Shown piece by piece: positions 23,313 to 31,474 of a stretch of DNA of 37,010 nt. Origin of the DNA: an uncultured Eubacteriales bacterium (GTDB taxonomy: Bacteria; Bacillota; Clostridia; Lachnospirales; Lachnospiraceae); assembly GCA_949292795.1 (NCBI GenBank), contig CASFBR010000003.1:1-37010 (forward strand), in the 5' to 3' direction. A model generated the notes under the pieces. The model was not told the origin of the DNA, ran no database searches, and saw nothing but the letters and a program-made list of their open reading frames with translations. Position 1 is the stretch's first letter; every line of letters begins with the position of its first letter. The translations under genes and the position numbers were made by a program.

Positions 23313-24065
23313 ATGTCAGATGTATCGGAAATGATGTTTAAGCGAAGAGCCTTCCGGGCTTTATGTGCGGCGCTTGTGCTGATGCTTGGTGTGTGCGCAG
23401 TGACCGGCTGTGCCCGGACAGCTCCGGAAGCGAAGCAAAGCACAGCAGCTTCCGGAGATTTGCTGTCAGATACCGGGGCGCTTCCGCCTGACGGGGACAC
23501 ACAGACAGACCAGGAAGCATCTGCTGCCGGGGACATACAGACAGACCAGACTGCATCTGCTGCGGATCGTAACAAAGAGGCTTCGGACCGTGCAGAAAGC
23601 GATGCTTCCGGAACAGCAGATTCCGGGGGCAGTGTTCAGGACGGACAGACAAAAGCGCCGGATATAGCCGCAGACGACGCAGTAGCAGGCCAGGAAACGG
23701 TGTACCATCTGGAGCTTCTGACGGATAAAGATATGGAAGGCTATGACAGCAGCCGGGTCAAAACGATTACGATCGATCCGGAGGGGGAGAGCCTTGTGTT
23801 CTGGACCGAAAAATCACTGACAGACCTGAAGCTGATCGGTGTCGATTATGACGGTGATCAGTTTATTGAAAAAGAAATTTTTTGCAGCTTCGATACGTTT
23901 ACTGCCGAGGATGCATTGCTGATTATTTGCGAGCTGCCGGAGGCTATGGCCGATCTGAAGCTGACCTTTTATGACGAGCTTGGTCAGCCGGTTGCCCTGT
24001 ATATTACCCGCGACCGTCAGACTCTGGCGCCGGTGATGGCACCGGAAACAGCTGTGCTGTTTTAA
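23313..24065 (+). CDS. Hypothetical lipoprotein with repeat-containing acidic linker
   Basis: A 250-residue predicted lipoprotein: a basic n-region (KRR), a hydrophobic stretch and the lipobox VTGC near residue 33. Residues ~40-125 form a low-complexity linker that includes an in-frame tandem duplication of 12 residues (GDTQTDQEASAA / GDIQTDQTASAA), encoded by a 36-bp repeat at 23493-23528 and 23529-23564. Residues ~130-250 look like a compact beta domain with no motif I recognise. The start at 23313 has GAAAGGA 10 nt upstream; two later Mets (residues 7 and 8) are alternatives. It is followed by AT-rich sequence and a dyad at 24121-24147, so it may be a single-gene unit or follow YitT. Confidence 0.75.
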   Translation: MSDVSEMMFKRRAFRALCAALVLMLGVCAVTGCARTAPEAKQSTAASGDLLSDTGALPPDGDTQTDQEASAAGDIQTDQTASAADRNKEASDRAESDASGTADSGGSVQDGQTKAPDIAADDAVAGQETVYHLELLTDKDMEGYDSSRVKTITIDPEGESLVFWTEKSLTDLKLIGVDYDGDQFIEKEIFCSFDTFTAEDALLIICELPEAMADLKLTFYDELGQPVALYITRDRQTLAPVMAPETAVLF

Positions 24066-24120
24066 ACGATACATCGTAGCCGGTATAAAGCATAACTTTA
24101 TTAAATATTCATAAACAGGG

Positions 24121-24158
24121 ACGGCCGCCTTGAAATCAGGGGGCCGTTCATGTATAAT
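24121..24158 (+). promoter_or_regulatory. Promoter of the YesL-like operon, with dyad across the -35
   Basis: TTGAAA (24130-24135), 17-bp spacer, TATAAT (24153-24158). A dyad ACGGCC (24121-24126) / GGCCGT (24142-24147), with inner CCT/AGG, straddles the -35 and could be an operator or the remnant terminator of the gene before. The promoter rules out translation starts before about 24165. Confidence 0.75.
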
Positions 24159-24227
24159 GGATATGATGTAATCGTTGGGACGATGCGGTTACGCTATGAG
24201 TTTAACAGTAAAGGGGATTTATTGACT

Positions 24228-24881
24228 ATGGGTGGTATTTTCAGCTTGGAAAGTCCGTTGATGCAGGGAATCAGCAAGATTTTGGATTGTATTTTCCTGA
24301 GTATATTGTGGGTTGTATTTTCAATCCCCATCATAACCTTTGGAGCATCCACATCAGCGCTTTACTATACGGCGAATAAGACGATACGCAACAGCCGGGG
24401 CTATGTATGGCAGCAGTTCTGGAAAGGATTTAAATCATCCTTCAAGCAGTCGACGATCCTTTGGATCATCATTGCACTTTTATTGCTTTTGCTTTATAAC
24501 GATGTCCAGATTGTCGGGATTATTGGCGGTGAGGCAGCTTGGGTCTTTGGCGCGAAGGTATTTTTTATCGTTTTTGCCGTTGTCGTGGCGATGGTTGCGC
24601 TGTACATATTTCCATATATTGCCAGATTCTCGGCGCCGTTAAAGAGCGTGGCAAAAAACTGCATTTATATGACAGTACGTCATCTTCCGTGGACTTTTCT
24701 GGCGCTGCTTGTTGTGCTTGGGACGCTGCTGATCATGTATATCTTTCCGATCGCACTGTTCTTTATGCCGACATTGGGTGCGCTTCTTGCAACTCTGATC
24801 TTTGAACGTATTTTCGTCCGCTATATGAGCGAGGAAGATCGTCTCAGAGAGCGCAAGCTTAATGGAAAGGAGTATTTATAA
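24228..24881 (+). CDS. YesL family (DUF624) membrane protein
   Basis: A 217-residue membrane protein. It starts 'MGGIFSLESPLMQGISKILDC', the usual YesL opening, and has about five hydrophobic segments, including 'FLSILWVVFSIPIITFGAS' followed by 'ALYYTANK', 'ILWIIIALLLLLLY' and 'LLIMYIFPIALFFMPTLGALLATL'. YesL proteins often accompany sugar ABC transporters, but their function is unknown, and no such genes are near. The start at 24228 was chosen because the promoter at 24130-24158 and the AAGGGG at about 24210 exclude the longer frame beginning at 24150; the spacing of 12 nt is long. The next small membrane gene starts almost at once, so they are one operon. Confidence 0.85.
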   Translation: MGGIFSLESPLMQGISKILDCIFLSILWVVFSIPIITFGASTSALYYTANKTIRNSRGYVWQQFWKGFKSSFKQSTILWIIIALLLLLLYNDVQIVGIIGGEAAWVFGAKVFFIVFAVVVAMVALYIFPYIARFSAPLKSVAKNCIYMTVRHLPWTFLALLVVLGTLLIMYIFPIALFFMPTLGALLATLIFERIFVRYMSEEDRLRERKLNGKEYL

Positions 24882-24888
24882 TCGGTCT

Positions 24889-25299
24889 ATGAAAGAGAGA
24901 TTGATTCGTTTCATGCAGGGACGCTATGGTCTTGACCGGCTTTCCCAGGTGATGATGCTCGTTGGGCTGGTCATTGTCATTATTGCAGCATTTGTGAGAC
25001 GTCCGGTGATCGTGAGCAATTTGATCTATCTGGTAGGGATCGTGATCGTTGTTCTTGGATATATCCGTGTGTTTTCCCGGAATTATCAGAAGCGTTATGC
25101 TGAAAATCAAAAGTTTCTTAAGCTGACCGGCGGAATACGCCGTCTGTTTGGAAAAGAGAAATATATGATGGAACAGCGAAAAACCTACCGTATCTTTAAA
25201 TGTCCGGGATGTCGGCAGAAAATCCGTATCCCGAAGGGAAAGGGCAGAATAGAGATCAGCTGTCCGAAATGTCATACGAAATTTATAAAGAAAACCTGA
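24889..25299 (+). CDS. Small membrane protein with C-terminal zinc ribbon
   Basis: A 136-residue protein with two adjacent hydrophobic segments ('VMMLVGLVIVIIAAF' and 'LIYLVGIVIVVLGYI'), a basic middle region, and a C-terminal zinc ribbon with CPGC and CPKC pairs about 20 residues apart. Such proteins of unknown function are common in Lachnospiraceae and usually begin 'MKERLIRFMQGRYG', which supports the ATG at 24889. An upstream in-frame ATG at 24862 overlaps the YesL gene, but the only ribosome binding site, AAAGGAG at 24865-24871, lies between the two, so the exact start is uncertain. A strong terminator follows. Confidence 0.65.
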   Translation: MKERLIRFMQGRYGLDRLSQVMMLVGLVIVIIAAFVRRPVIVSNLIYLVGIVIVVLGYIRVFSRNYQKRYAENQKFLKLTGGIRRLFGKEKYMMEQRKTYRIFKCPGCRQKIRIPKGKGRIEISCPKCHTKFIKKT

Positions 25300-25328
25300 T
25301 TAAAAGATACCGGATCAAAACGGTGTCA

Positions 25329-25373
25329 ACAAAAGTCCGGGGCCTGCCGCAAGGCAGGAACCCGGACTTTTGT
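25329..25373 (+). terminator. Strong terminator after the YesL/zinc-ribbon operon
   Basis: 13-bp perfect outer stem ACAAAAGTCCGGG (25329-25341) / CCCGGACTTTTGT (25361-25373), with a nested CCTGCC-GCAA-GGCAGG hairpin (25343-25358) capped by a GNRA-type loop. The stem itself carries the T-run, and it can work in both directions. Confidence 0.9.
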
Positions 25374-25375
25374 CA

Positions 25376-25463
25376 TATAGGAGACGTTGTTCCTTTGTTG
25401 TATAGGAAACGGCGTTCCTGTGCAATAAAAAAGCTCCGCTTAAGATGCGCACGCGCGGGCAGA
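25376..25463. repeat. Partial copy of the dispersed intergenic element with a duplicated end
   Basis: From 25398, TTGTATAGGAAAC, TTCCTGTGCAATAA, AAGCT and GATGCGCACGC match the first half of the element at 19443. The leading 22 bp are themselves duplicated (TATAGGAGACG... at 25376-25397 and TATAGGAAACG... at 25401-25422). The rest of the gap to 25575 shows no other structure apart from the ribosome binding site of the next gene. Confidence 0.55.
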
Positions 25464-25575
25464 CATTTTAACGGGTGAAGGTTCTGGAATACCGCAGGTT
25501 AAGAACCATGCAAAGCAGGATTCATAACAAAACAATGCGGGACATATACTGTGACGAGATAAGGAGGTAGTCAAG

Positions 25576-28281
25576 GTGTATGAAAAACAGACCATCCGGC
25601 AGACCGCCGCGTATTTGAAAACAGATATAAAAAAAGGGTTAAGCGACAGAGAGGCAAAAGAGCGTCTGAATCAATATGGCTATAACGAATTAAAGGATGA
25701 TGACCGAAAGTCTGTTCTGAGGATGGTTTTTGAACAGATGAATGAACCGCTGATCTGGGTGCTGCTTGCGGCGGCAGGAATTTCGCTGTGCCTGCAAGAA
25801 ATCAGCGATGCACTGATCATTCTTGTGGTCGTTGCCATGAATACAGCCGTTGGTGTGATCCAGGAAGGAAAAGCCCAGAAAGCGCTGGAAGCGCTGAAAC
25901 GGCTTCAGAGCCCCCATGCGCTTGTACTTAGGGATGGACATTATCACAAAGTGGAGGCACGGTTTCTTGTGCCGGGAGATGTGGTCAAGGTGATGGCAGG
26001 TGATCAGATACCTGCGGACATCAGGCTTGTGACAACGACCGGTCTAAAGGTGGATGAGTCTGCGCTGACCGGTGAATCCGTGCCTGCGGGAAAGGATGCA
26101 CGTTTTATGCCCGCGGGAGAAACAACAGCCATCGGTGATCAGAAAAATATGACATTCATGTCTACGAGTGCTGCGGCCGGCTGGGGAACAGGCATTGTCG
26201 TTGCGTGCGGAATGGAAACACAGATCGGCAAGATCGCCGGTATGCTTTGTAAGTCGCCGCCCCAGGAAACACCGCTTCAAAAGCGTCTGGCGGATTTGGG
26301 AAAATTTTTAAGCGTGCTTGCCGTCGGCCTGTGTGTGCTTTTGTTTGTGATTGCTGTATTATGGCATAAAAATATCCCGGAAATGCTTATGACCGCTATT
26401 TCACTTGCTGTGGCCGCTGTTCCCGAAGGGCTTCCGGCTATTGTTACGATCGTACTGGCTTTAAGTGTGTCGCGGATGGTTAAGGTCCATGCGATCATTC
26501 GGCGTCTCCCCTGTGTGGAGACATTGGGCGCGGTCAATGTCGTCTGCTCTGACAAGACCGGGACGCTGACTCAGAATCAGATGACCGTGACAAAGCTTTA
26601 TGTGGATCAGGCATTTATGGATGCCCCCTTTGGTGCATCGCCGGGTCTGGAGCTTTTGTGCAGAGGCTTTTTGCTGTGCAATGACTCGGAAATTTCCGGC
26701 AGTGAACGCATTGGCGATCCGACAGAGCTGGCACTGACAGAGCTGGCCGCGGGCTGCGGACAAAAAAAGGTGGAGGCTGAAGCTCAGTATGTGCGTCTGG
26801 GAGAGATACCATTTGATTCAGGAAGAAAAATGATGACAACCCTCCACAAAAATCATGGCCGGTGGATCGCATTTACAAAAGGCTCCTGCGATGTCCTTTT
26901 ATCCCGCTGTACATTTTTATATGCCCATGGTCAGATTAAACCGATGGGACAAAGAGAGCGCCGGCAAATTACCGAAGCGATGGAGCAGATGTCGGCCCAG
27001 GCGCTGAGAGTACTGGCGCTGGCGTTTCGTGAATATGGCCCGGAGGATGTCCCTCTGGCGGGGACGGGGGTTCCTGTGCCAAAGGAAGAACGGCTCGTAT
27101 TTGCCGGCCTGGCTGGGATGATCGATCCGCCCAGACCGATGGTGCGTCAGGCTGTGGAGGAGTTTGCAAAGGCCGGCGTGCGCACCGTGATGATTACCGG
27201 AGATCATGCCGATACAGCGCTGGCAATCGCCAGGCCGCTTGGAATCGCCCGGAGCCGTCAGGAATGTATGACCGGAGCTGCGCTTGACGCGCTTAGTGAT
27301 GAAAAACTGGCAGAGGTGATTGATTCAATCCGTGTATTTGCCAGGGTATCGCCGGAGCATAAGGTGCGGATCGTGCGGGCGCTAAAGGCTCGGGGCAATA
27401 TTGTAGCTATGACCGGGGACGGCGTCAATGACGCGCCGGCGCTCAAAGCCGCAGAGCTTGGTATTGCTAGGGGTAAAAAGGGTCCAGATACTGCGAGAAA
27501 CGCATCGGATATGATTTTGGCGGACGATAATTTTGCCACGATCAAGCATGCGATCGAGGAGGGGCGTGCCATTTACGGCAATATTAAAAAAGCGATCATT
27601 TTTTTATTGTCGTCCAATTTTGGCGAACTGATTACAATGTTTGCAGCTGTGCTTTTAGGTTTTGGAGCACCGCTGAAAGCCAGCCATATTTTATGGATCA
27701 ATCTGATTACCGATTCTTTGCCGGCACTTGCTCTGGGGGTTGATAAAAATGATCCGCGCCAGTTAATGCGCCGGCCGCCGAGAAAAGCGGCGGAGGGATT
27801 ATTTGCCCATGGCGGTATGTTTTGCACGATTTTTTATGGCGCTTTGATCGCCCTGATCAGTTTGACGGCATTCCTTGCGCTTCCGCTGGGATTGCTGCGC
27901 GCGTCCGGGGAAGCGGTGACACTGCGCTCGGTTTCGGCTCTCCTGGAAGATACGGCTGTGCTGACCCGCTGCCAGACCTATGCCTTTACGGTTCTTGGCA
28001 TGTCGCAGCTTTTCCATGCCGTTGGCATGCGCAATGTGGAGCGTTCGGTCTTTCATATGGAGCTGCTGAAAAACCGTCTCATGCTTGTGGCCGCAGGGCT
28101 CGGACTGCTTTTGCAGCTTGCAGTAACGGAAATTGGGGGACTTGTGCGGGCTTTTGGAACCGTGCAGCTTTCTGCCGGTGAGTGGGGGATGCTGCTTGTG
28201 CTCTCATCACTGCCGCTTGTGGCCCATGAACTTCTGCTGATGCGTATGCCCGGCGGGGCAGGCCGAAAAAAAGTGCCGTGA
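25576..28281 (+). CDS. P-type cation-transporting ATPase, Ca2+ (type IIA) class
   Basis: A 901-residue membrane pump. Domains in order: N-terminal cation-ATPase domain (1-70); M1-M2; actuator with LTGES (164-168); M3-M4 with VPEGLP (282-287); phosphorylation site DKTGTLT with Asp326; nucleotide-binding domain; hinge TGDGVNDAP (613-621); and M5-M10. The side chains that hold Ca2+ in SERCA have counterparts: Glu284 (M4), Asn681 and Glu684 (M5), Asn709, Thr712 and Asp713 (M6), so calcium export is the best guess, with Mn2+ possible. The GTG start at 25576 has AAGGAGG 8 nt upstream; no better ATG exists near. It is a single-gene unit between a terminator and a new promoter at 28317. Confidence 0.93.
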   Translation: MYEKQTIRQTAAYLKTDIKKGLSDREAKERLNQYGYNELKDDDRKSVLRMVFEQMNEPLIWVLLAAAGISLCLQEISDALIILVVVAMNTAVGVIQEGKAQKALEALKRLQSPHALVLRDGHYHKVEARFLVPGDVVKVMAGDQIPADIRLVTTTGLKVDESALTGESVPAGKDARFMPAGETTAIGDQKNMTFMSTSAAAGWGTGIVVACGMETQIGKIAGMLCKSPPQETPLQKRLADLGKFLSVLAVGLCVLLFVIAVLWHKNIPEMLMTAISLAVAAVPEGLPAIVTIVLALSVSRMVKVHAIIRRLPCVETLGAVNVVCSDKTGTLTQNQMTVTKLYVDQAFMDAPFGASPGLELLCRGFLLCNDSEISGSERIGDPTELALTELAAGCGQKKVEAEAQYVRLGEIPFDSGRKMMTTLHKNHGRWIAFTKGSCDVLLSRCTFLYAHGQIKPMGQRERRQITEAMEQMSAQALRVLALAFREYGPEDVPLAGTGVPVPKEERLVFAGLAGMIDPPRPMVRQAVEEFAKAGVRTVMITGDHADTALAIARPLGIARSRQECMTGAALDALSDEKLAEVIDSIRVFARVSPEHKVRIVRALKARGNIVAMTGDGVNDAPALKAAELGIARGKKGPDTARNASDMILADDNFATIKHAIEEGRAIYGNIKKAIIFLLSSNFGELITMFAAVLLGFGAPLKASHILWINLITDSLPALALGVDKNDPRQLMRRPPRKAAEGLFAHGGMFCTIFYGALIALISLTAFLALPLGLLRASGEAVTLRSVSALLEDTAVLTRCQTYAFTVLGMSQLFHAVGMRNVERSVFHMELLKNRLMLVAAGLGLLLQLAVTEIGGLVRAFGTVQLSAGEWGMLLVLSSLPLVAHELLLMRMPGGAGRKKVP

Positions 28282-28316
28282 AGCTTTTGGCCTGCAGGAG
28301 CCGCTTGAATTTTTAC

Positions 28317-28346
28317 TTGAAATTATTGGAAAAGACGCGGTACAAT
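28317..28346 (+). promoter_or_regulatory. Promoter of the sugar O-acetyltransferase gene
   Basis: TTGAAA (28317-28322), 18-bp spacer, TACAAT (28341-28346); leader about 85 nt. Confidence 0.65.
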
Positions 28347-28439
28347 AGATTTAATGCGGGACATGTGCAAGATAATCCGGGCTTTGTTATCCCCGGCCGC
28401 ATGACAGAATCGTTATAAAAATGAAATGAGGTACAGAAT

Positions 28440-29060
28440 ATGAAAACAGAACGCGAGAAAATGACCAACGGGGAGATATTTATGACAGGTGCGCCGGAAC
28501 TGATGGAGGATAAGAAGCGGGCACGCACGCTGGCGGCCCGCTATAACGCCACATCAGAGGAAGAACCGCAGCTTCGTCTGGCTTTGCTTAAAGAGCTTTT
28601 TGGCACCTGTGATGATCAGATTTTTATAAAGCCGCCGTTTAAATGTGACTATGGTTATAATATTCATGTAGGAAAGAAGTTTTTTGCCAATTTTGACTGT
28701 GTGATTTTAGACTGTGCGCCGGTATATATCGGGGATAACTGCCTGATGGGGCCAAAAACATGCATTTATGCAGTCAACCATCCGATGACAGCACGGGAGC
28801 GGGCCACGGGAGCAGCCCGGGGCAGCTCGGTGCATATTGGCAATAATGTCTGGTTTGGCGGCAACTGTGTCGTTCTTCCCGGTGTACATATCGGGGACAA
28901 TGCCGTACTTGGAGCCGGCAGCGTTGTGGTCAATGATATTCCCGACAATGCGCTTGCAGTGGGGAATCCTGCCAGAGTCGTCCGCTATATTGATCAGAAT
29001 GAAAAAAATGATTTTTCACGGCTTCTTTTCGGCGATATGCCGGATGCTGATCAGAAATAG
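28440..29060 (+). CDS. Sugar O-acetyltransferase (maltose/galactoside acetyltransferase-like, hexapeptide repeat)
   Basis: A 206-residue cytoplasmic enzyme of the NodL/LacA/Maa group, moving acetyl from acetyl-CoA to a sugar hydroxyl. The N-terminal mac domain is visible as 'MTNGEIFMTGAPELMEDKKRA', followed by 'FGTCDDQIFIKPPFKCDYG', left-handed beta-helix hexapeptides, and the catalytic His114 in AVNHP. The closing 'GNPARVVRYI' is the family signature. The preferred sugar is unknown; these enzymes are thought to detoxify non-metabolised sugars. The ATG at 28440 has GAGG 8 nt upstream; a second Met (residue 8) is the alternative and would give the more usual family start. A terminator follows at 29084. 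Confidence 0.92.
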   Translation: MKTEREKMTNGEIFMTGAPELMEDKKRARTLAARYNATSEEEPQLRLALLKELFGTCDDQIFIKPPFKCDYGYNIHVGKKFFANFDCVILDCAPVYIGDNCLMGPKTCIYAVNHPMTARERATGAARGSSVHIGNNVWFGGNCVVLPGVHIGDNAVLGAGSVVVNDIPDNALAVGNPARVVRYIDQNEKNDFSRLLFGDMPDADQK

Positions 29061-29083
29061 TGTGAAAACAGGAGCTTTTTAAA

Positions 29084-29121
29084 GCAGCCCGGTCAAAATG
29101 CTGGCCGGGCTGCCGTTTTTT
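29084..29121 (+). terminator. Terminator after the acetyltransferase gene
   Basis: 11-bp stem GCAGCCCGGTC (29084-29094) / GGCCGGGCTGC (29103-29113) with one G-T pair, then CG and six T (29116-29121). It lies at the junction with the convergent ferritin-like gene and may serve both. Confidence 0.88.
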
Positions 29122-29130
29122 ATGGAGATG

Positions 29131-30441
29131 TTACAGGCATGGTTTACAATCGGATGTTTTTCCGCAGACGGAGTACTGCGCCGGTGTGTCGGCCGGTATC
29201 CGGGCAAAGAAAGTATTATCACATGTCCGGCAGCTAAGCGGTGCTATGGGAACCGGCGCGGTCTGGCAGCGGTAGTCCTGACCTTTGGCGCAGATATACT
29301 GATCGATGATTTTGTGACTGGCCACAGAGGCTACATCATGGTTGACAATTTGCTGATAAAGGAAAAAGCGGTCTCCGCGGCAAAGCTGATCCAGTGCGAC
29401 CACATCGGATTTTTTCTGTGTGTTTCCGGATGTCTGGGCTAAAATCTGACGGATATACTCCACATTCGGCCCAAGAACAAGGATTTCAGGAAATTCTTTG
29501 CATGGAATAACCTGCTGCCATTCTTTGTGCTCGTATTTGTAAAGAAGGTCCTTGGCTTTATGCAGATGAGCGATTTCCTGTGTCAGACATTCCTCCCAGA
29601 TTTTGCGGATATACGGGTCACATTCCGACTCCATACATGAATAGTACAGATAACATTCGGTGTATTCATGCATCAAAAGGTCCTCAAGCCATGTTACTTT
29701 CGTATCCTTTAAGCTTTCATACTGGCTGACATGCTCTTCCTCGATCATGGCGATTTCCTGATAAAGCCGGCGGCCGATGTCTGATTTACAGTAAAAAGGC
29801 GCGACATTCATATAATAATTCATCGTCTGCTGCTCGGCGGCCGTGATGATATTAATTTGAAGCTGTGTGAGCAGCGGCGTCTTTTTGTTGTCCACATATC
29901 TGAAAATGCTGTCCATAGGGCAGCGGTGCTCGGAGATTGTCGGACGCCCGGGCATGATCTCGGTATATCCGCCTACAAGCTTTTTAGGGTCCTCGCCGTA
30001 TTCCAGGCTAAGAAGATTGGAGTAACGGTAGAGATGATCGAAGTCCTCAAGCAGTGCCAGGTCCATGGCATTTTTGACATCACAGTCTGTTTCACGGCGG
30101 GCCATGGCAGCTGTCAGATCAACGGCGAGCTGTTCATAGCCGATGGTGTGCTCCAGAATGGTTTCATCCCGGGGCTTTAAACAGGAAATGCGTTTTTGCT
30201 GCTGCTGCTCCGTGCGGCGCATCATCGCCAGCTCACGGCGCAGCTCATTGTCCGGGCAGTGTCTGGAAAAATTCCGTGAAAACCACTGAGCCTCAAATTC
30301 AGTTCCATTCATGAGAATGATACGGGTTTTTGTATAAGGGTTTACCGTATTTTTATCATAGGGTCTGGGATACATCGTATTCCAGTCTATAAAAGTCTGC
30401 TCCAGCGGAACTGGCCGCTGGTCAAAGGGATTAAAATGCAT
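29131..30441 (-). CDS. Ferritin-like (di-iron helical bundle) protein with Cys-rich C-terminus, function unknown
   Basis: A 436-residue protein. The helical core (about 100-300) has paired carboxylate/His motifs in the pattern of a ferritin-like di-iron site: Glu132 and His136 (LEDFDH), Glu203 (AAEQQ), Glu234 with His237 (EEEHVSQYE), Glu262 (HEYTE), and Glu289 with His292 (EIAHLH). The N-terminal 90 residues have no recognised domain. The last ~50 residues hold seven cysteines, including CRTC and CKPC, possibly a metal-binding or rubredoxin-like tail. I do not recognise a named family. The ATG at 30441 has AAAGGAGG about 8 nt upstream; a TTG seven codons earlier is less likely. It is divergent from the thioesterase-Fur operon, so control by iron or oxidative stress through that Fur protein is possible but unproven. 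Confidence 0.7.
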   Translation of the reverse strand: MHFNPFDQRPVPLEQTFIDWNTMYPRPYDKNTVNPYTKTRIILMNGTEFEAQWFSRNFSRHCPDNELRRELAMMRRTEQQQQKRISCLKPRDETILEHTIGYEQLAVDLTAAMARRETDCDVKNAMDLALLEDFDHLYRYSNLLSLEYGEDPKKLVGGYTEIMPGRPTISEHRCPMDSIFRYVDNKKTPLLTQLQINIITAAEQQTMNYYMNVAPFYCKSDIGRRLYQEIAMIEEEHVSQYESLKDTKVTWLEDLLMHEYTECYLYYSCMESECDPYIRKIWEECLTQEIAHLHKAKDLLYKYEHKEWQQVIPCKEFPEILVLGPNVEYIRQILAQTSGNTQKKSDVVALDQLCRGDRFFLYQQIVNHDVASVASHKIIDQYICAKGQDYRCQTAPVPIAPLSCRTCDNTFFARIPADTPAQYSVCGKTSDCKPCL

Positions 30442-30517
30442 CTTAAAAGCCTCCTTTCCCAATTAGTATATGCAAATTTTTAAATAAATTGTCCGCCGCT
30501 TTGGTGGATCGCGCAAA

Positions 30518-30547
30518 TTTACAAACATAGCCGTTTTGTGCTATACT
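30518..30547 (+). promoter_or_regulatory. Promoter of the thioesterase-Fur-cyclase operon
   Basis: TTTACA (30518-30523), 18-bp spacer, TATACT (30542-30547). The transcript would start almost at the TAAGGAG site, leaving a very short leader. Confidence 0.65.
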
Positions 30548-30570
30548 AGCCGTAAGGAGTTGATCGGAAC

Positions 30571-31038
30571 ATGAAAGAAATTAAAATTGAGCAGGGCTTT
30601 GCCTATGAACGGAAAGCGTTTTATTATGAGACAGATCAGATGGGTATTGTCCATCATTCCAATTATATACGGTGGATGGAGGAAGCACGCATCGCCTATA
30701 TGGCGCATCTTGGACTGCCATATGCCGCAGTGGAGGCGCGGCAGGTTTTGATTCCGGTGCTCTCGGCTCAGTGTGAGTATAAAAATTATGTCCGCTTTGA
30801 CGAGACTGTGGAGATTTTTCCGGAGGTCACCTATTTTAACGGGATTCGTATGACGATCGAGTATCGTATGCTTGCCCGCGGGAGCGGAAAGCTGTGCGCT
30901 TTGGGAAAAACGACCCATTGCTTTACCTCTCCGAAGATGAAACCGCTGTCCTTAAAAAAATATGCGCCGGATATGTACGCGGTTTTTGCAGGCTGTGTGA
31001 CACCGGGCCAGGAGGAGCGCGATGACCATGGCAGGTGA
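30571..31038 (+). CDS. Acyl-CoA thioesterase of the 4-hydroxybenzoyl-CoA / YbgC hotdog family
   Basis: A 155-residue hotdog-fold enzyme that hydrolyses acyl-CoA or acyl-ACP thioesters. The signature ETDQMGIVHHSNYIRWMEEAR is in place at residues 20-40; Asp22 is the usual catalytic acid, and Glu37 sits on the long helix. 'YKNYVRFDETVEI' and 'YRMLARGSGKLCALGKTTHCF' complete the fold. The physiological substrate is not predictable. TAAGGAG lies about 12 nt before the ATG. Its 3' end overlaps the Fur-family gene by 17 nt, so the two are translated together. Confidence 0.9.
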   Translation: MKEIKIEQGFAYERKAFYYETDQMGIVHHSNYIRWMEEARIAYMAHLGLPYAAVEARQVLIPVLSAQCEYKNYVRFDETVEIFPEVTYFNGIRMTIEYRMLARGSGKLCALGKTTHCFTSPKMKPLSLKKYAPDMYAVFAGCVTPGQEERDDHGR

Positions 31039-31456
31039 AAAATTTCAGCGCAATACCCGTCAGAAGGCAGTGATCCTGGATTATATAAAGGCCTGTGGTG
31101 ACAGCCATATACGGGCTGAGGATATTATTGCCGGACTTGAAGCGATGGGAGAGCCGGTGGGAAAGGCGACGGTCTATCGTTTTTTAAAGGTGCTGGAAAG
31201 CGAAGGGCAGATCCGCCGGTATACGATTTCAGATAAGGTTCCCGCCTGCTACCAGTATGTGGGCGATCAGCCCGGGTGCCGTGAACACTGCCATCTGATG
31301 TGTATCCGCTGCCAGAAGCTGATCCATGTGGACAATCCGTGTATTAAGCAGTTTGTCCGGGAAACGCTGGAAACAGAGGATTTTTTGATCGATGAGAGTA
31401 AAACGGTATTTTACGGCCTTTGCCGGGACTGCCGGAATTTTCTTAAACAGCAGTAG
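31022..31456 (+). CDS. Fur-family metal-responsive repressor
   Basis: A 144-residue winged-helix regulator. The recognition region reads 'GKATVYRFLKVLESEGQIRRY' (48-67), followed by the dimerisation domain. Two Cys pairs, Cys94/Cys97 (CIRC) and Cys134/Cys137 (CRDC), form the structural zinc site, with His89-91 nearby ('EHCHLMC'). Whether it senses iron, zinc or peroxide cannot be fixed from the sequence. It overlaps the thioesterase by 17 nt. AGGAGG is 6 nt before ATG 31022 and 12 nt before a second in-frame ATG at 31028, so the first is preferred. Divergent neighbour: the ferritin-like gene, a natural candidate target. Confidence 0.9.
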   Translation: MTMAGEKFQRNTRQKAVILDYIKACGDSHIRAEDIIAGLEAMGEPVGKATVYRFLKVLESEGQIRRYTISDKVPACYQYVGDQPGCREHCHLMCIRCQKLIHVDNPCIKQFVRETLETEDFLIDESKTVFYGLCRDCRNFLKQQ

Positions 31457-31474
31457 AAGGAGGCGATGTTTGCG

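Noticed and set aside
25534-28364. Shared 12-mer AATGCGGGACAT at 25534-25545 and 28353-28364 as a regulatory site
   Set aside because: Only two exact copies at different distances from their genes; likely chance or remnant of a repeat, too weak to call.
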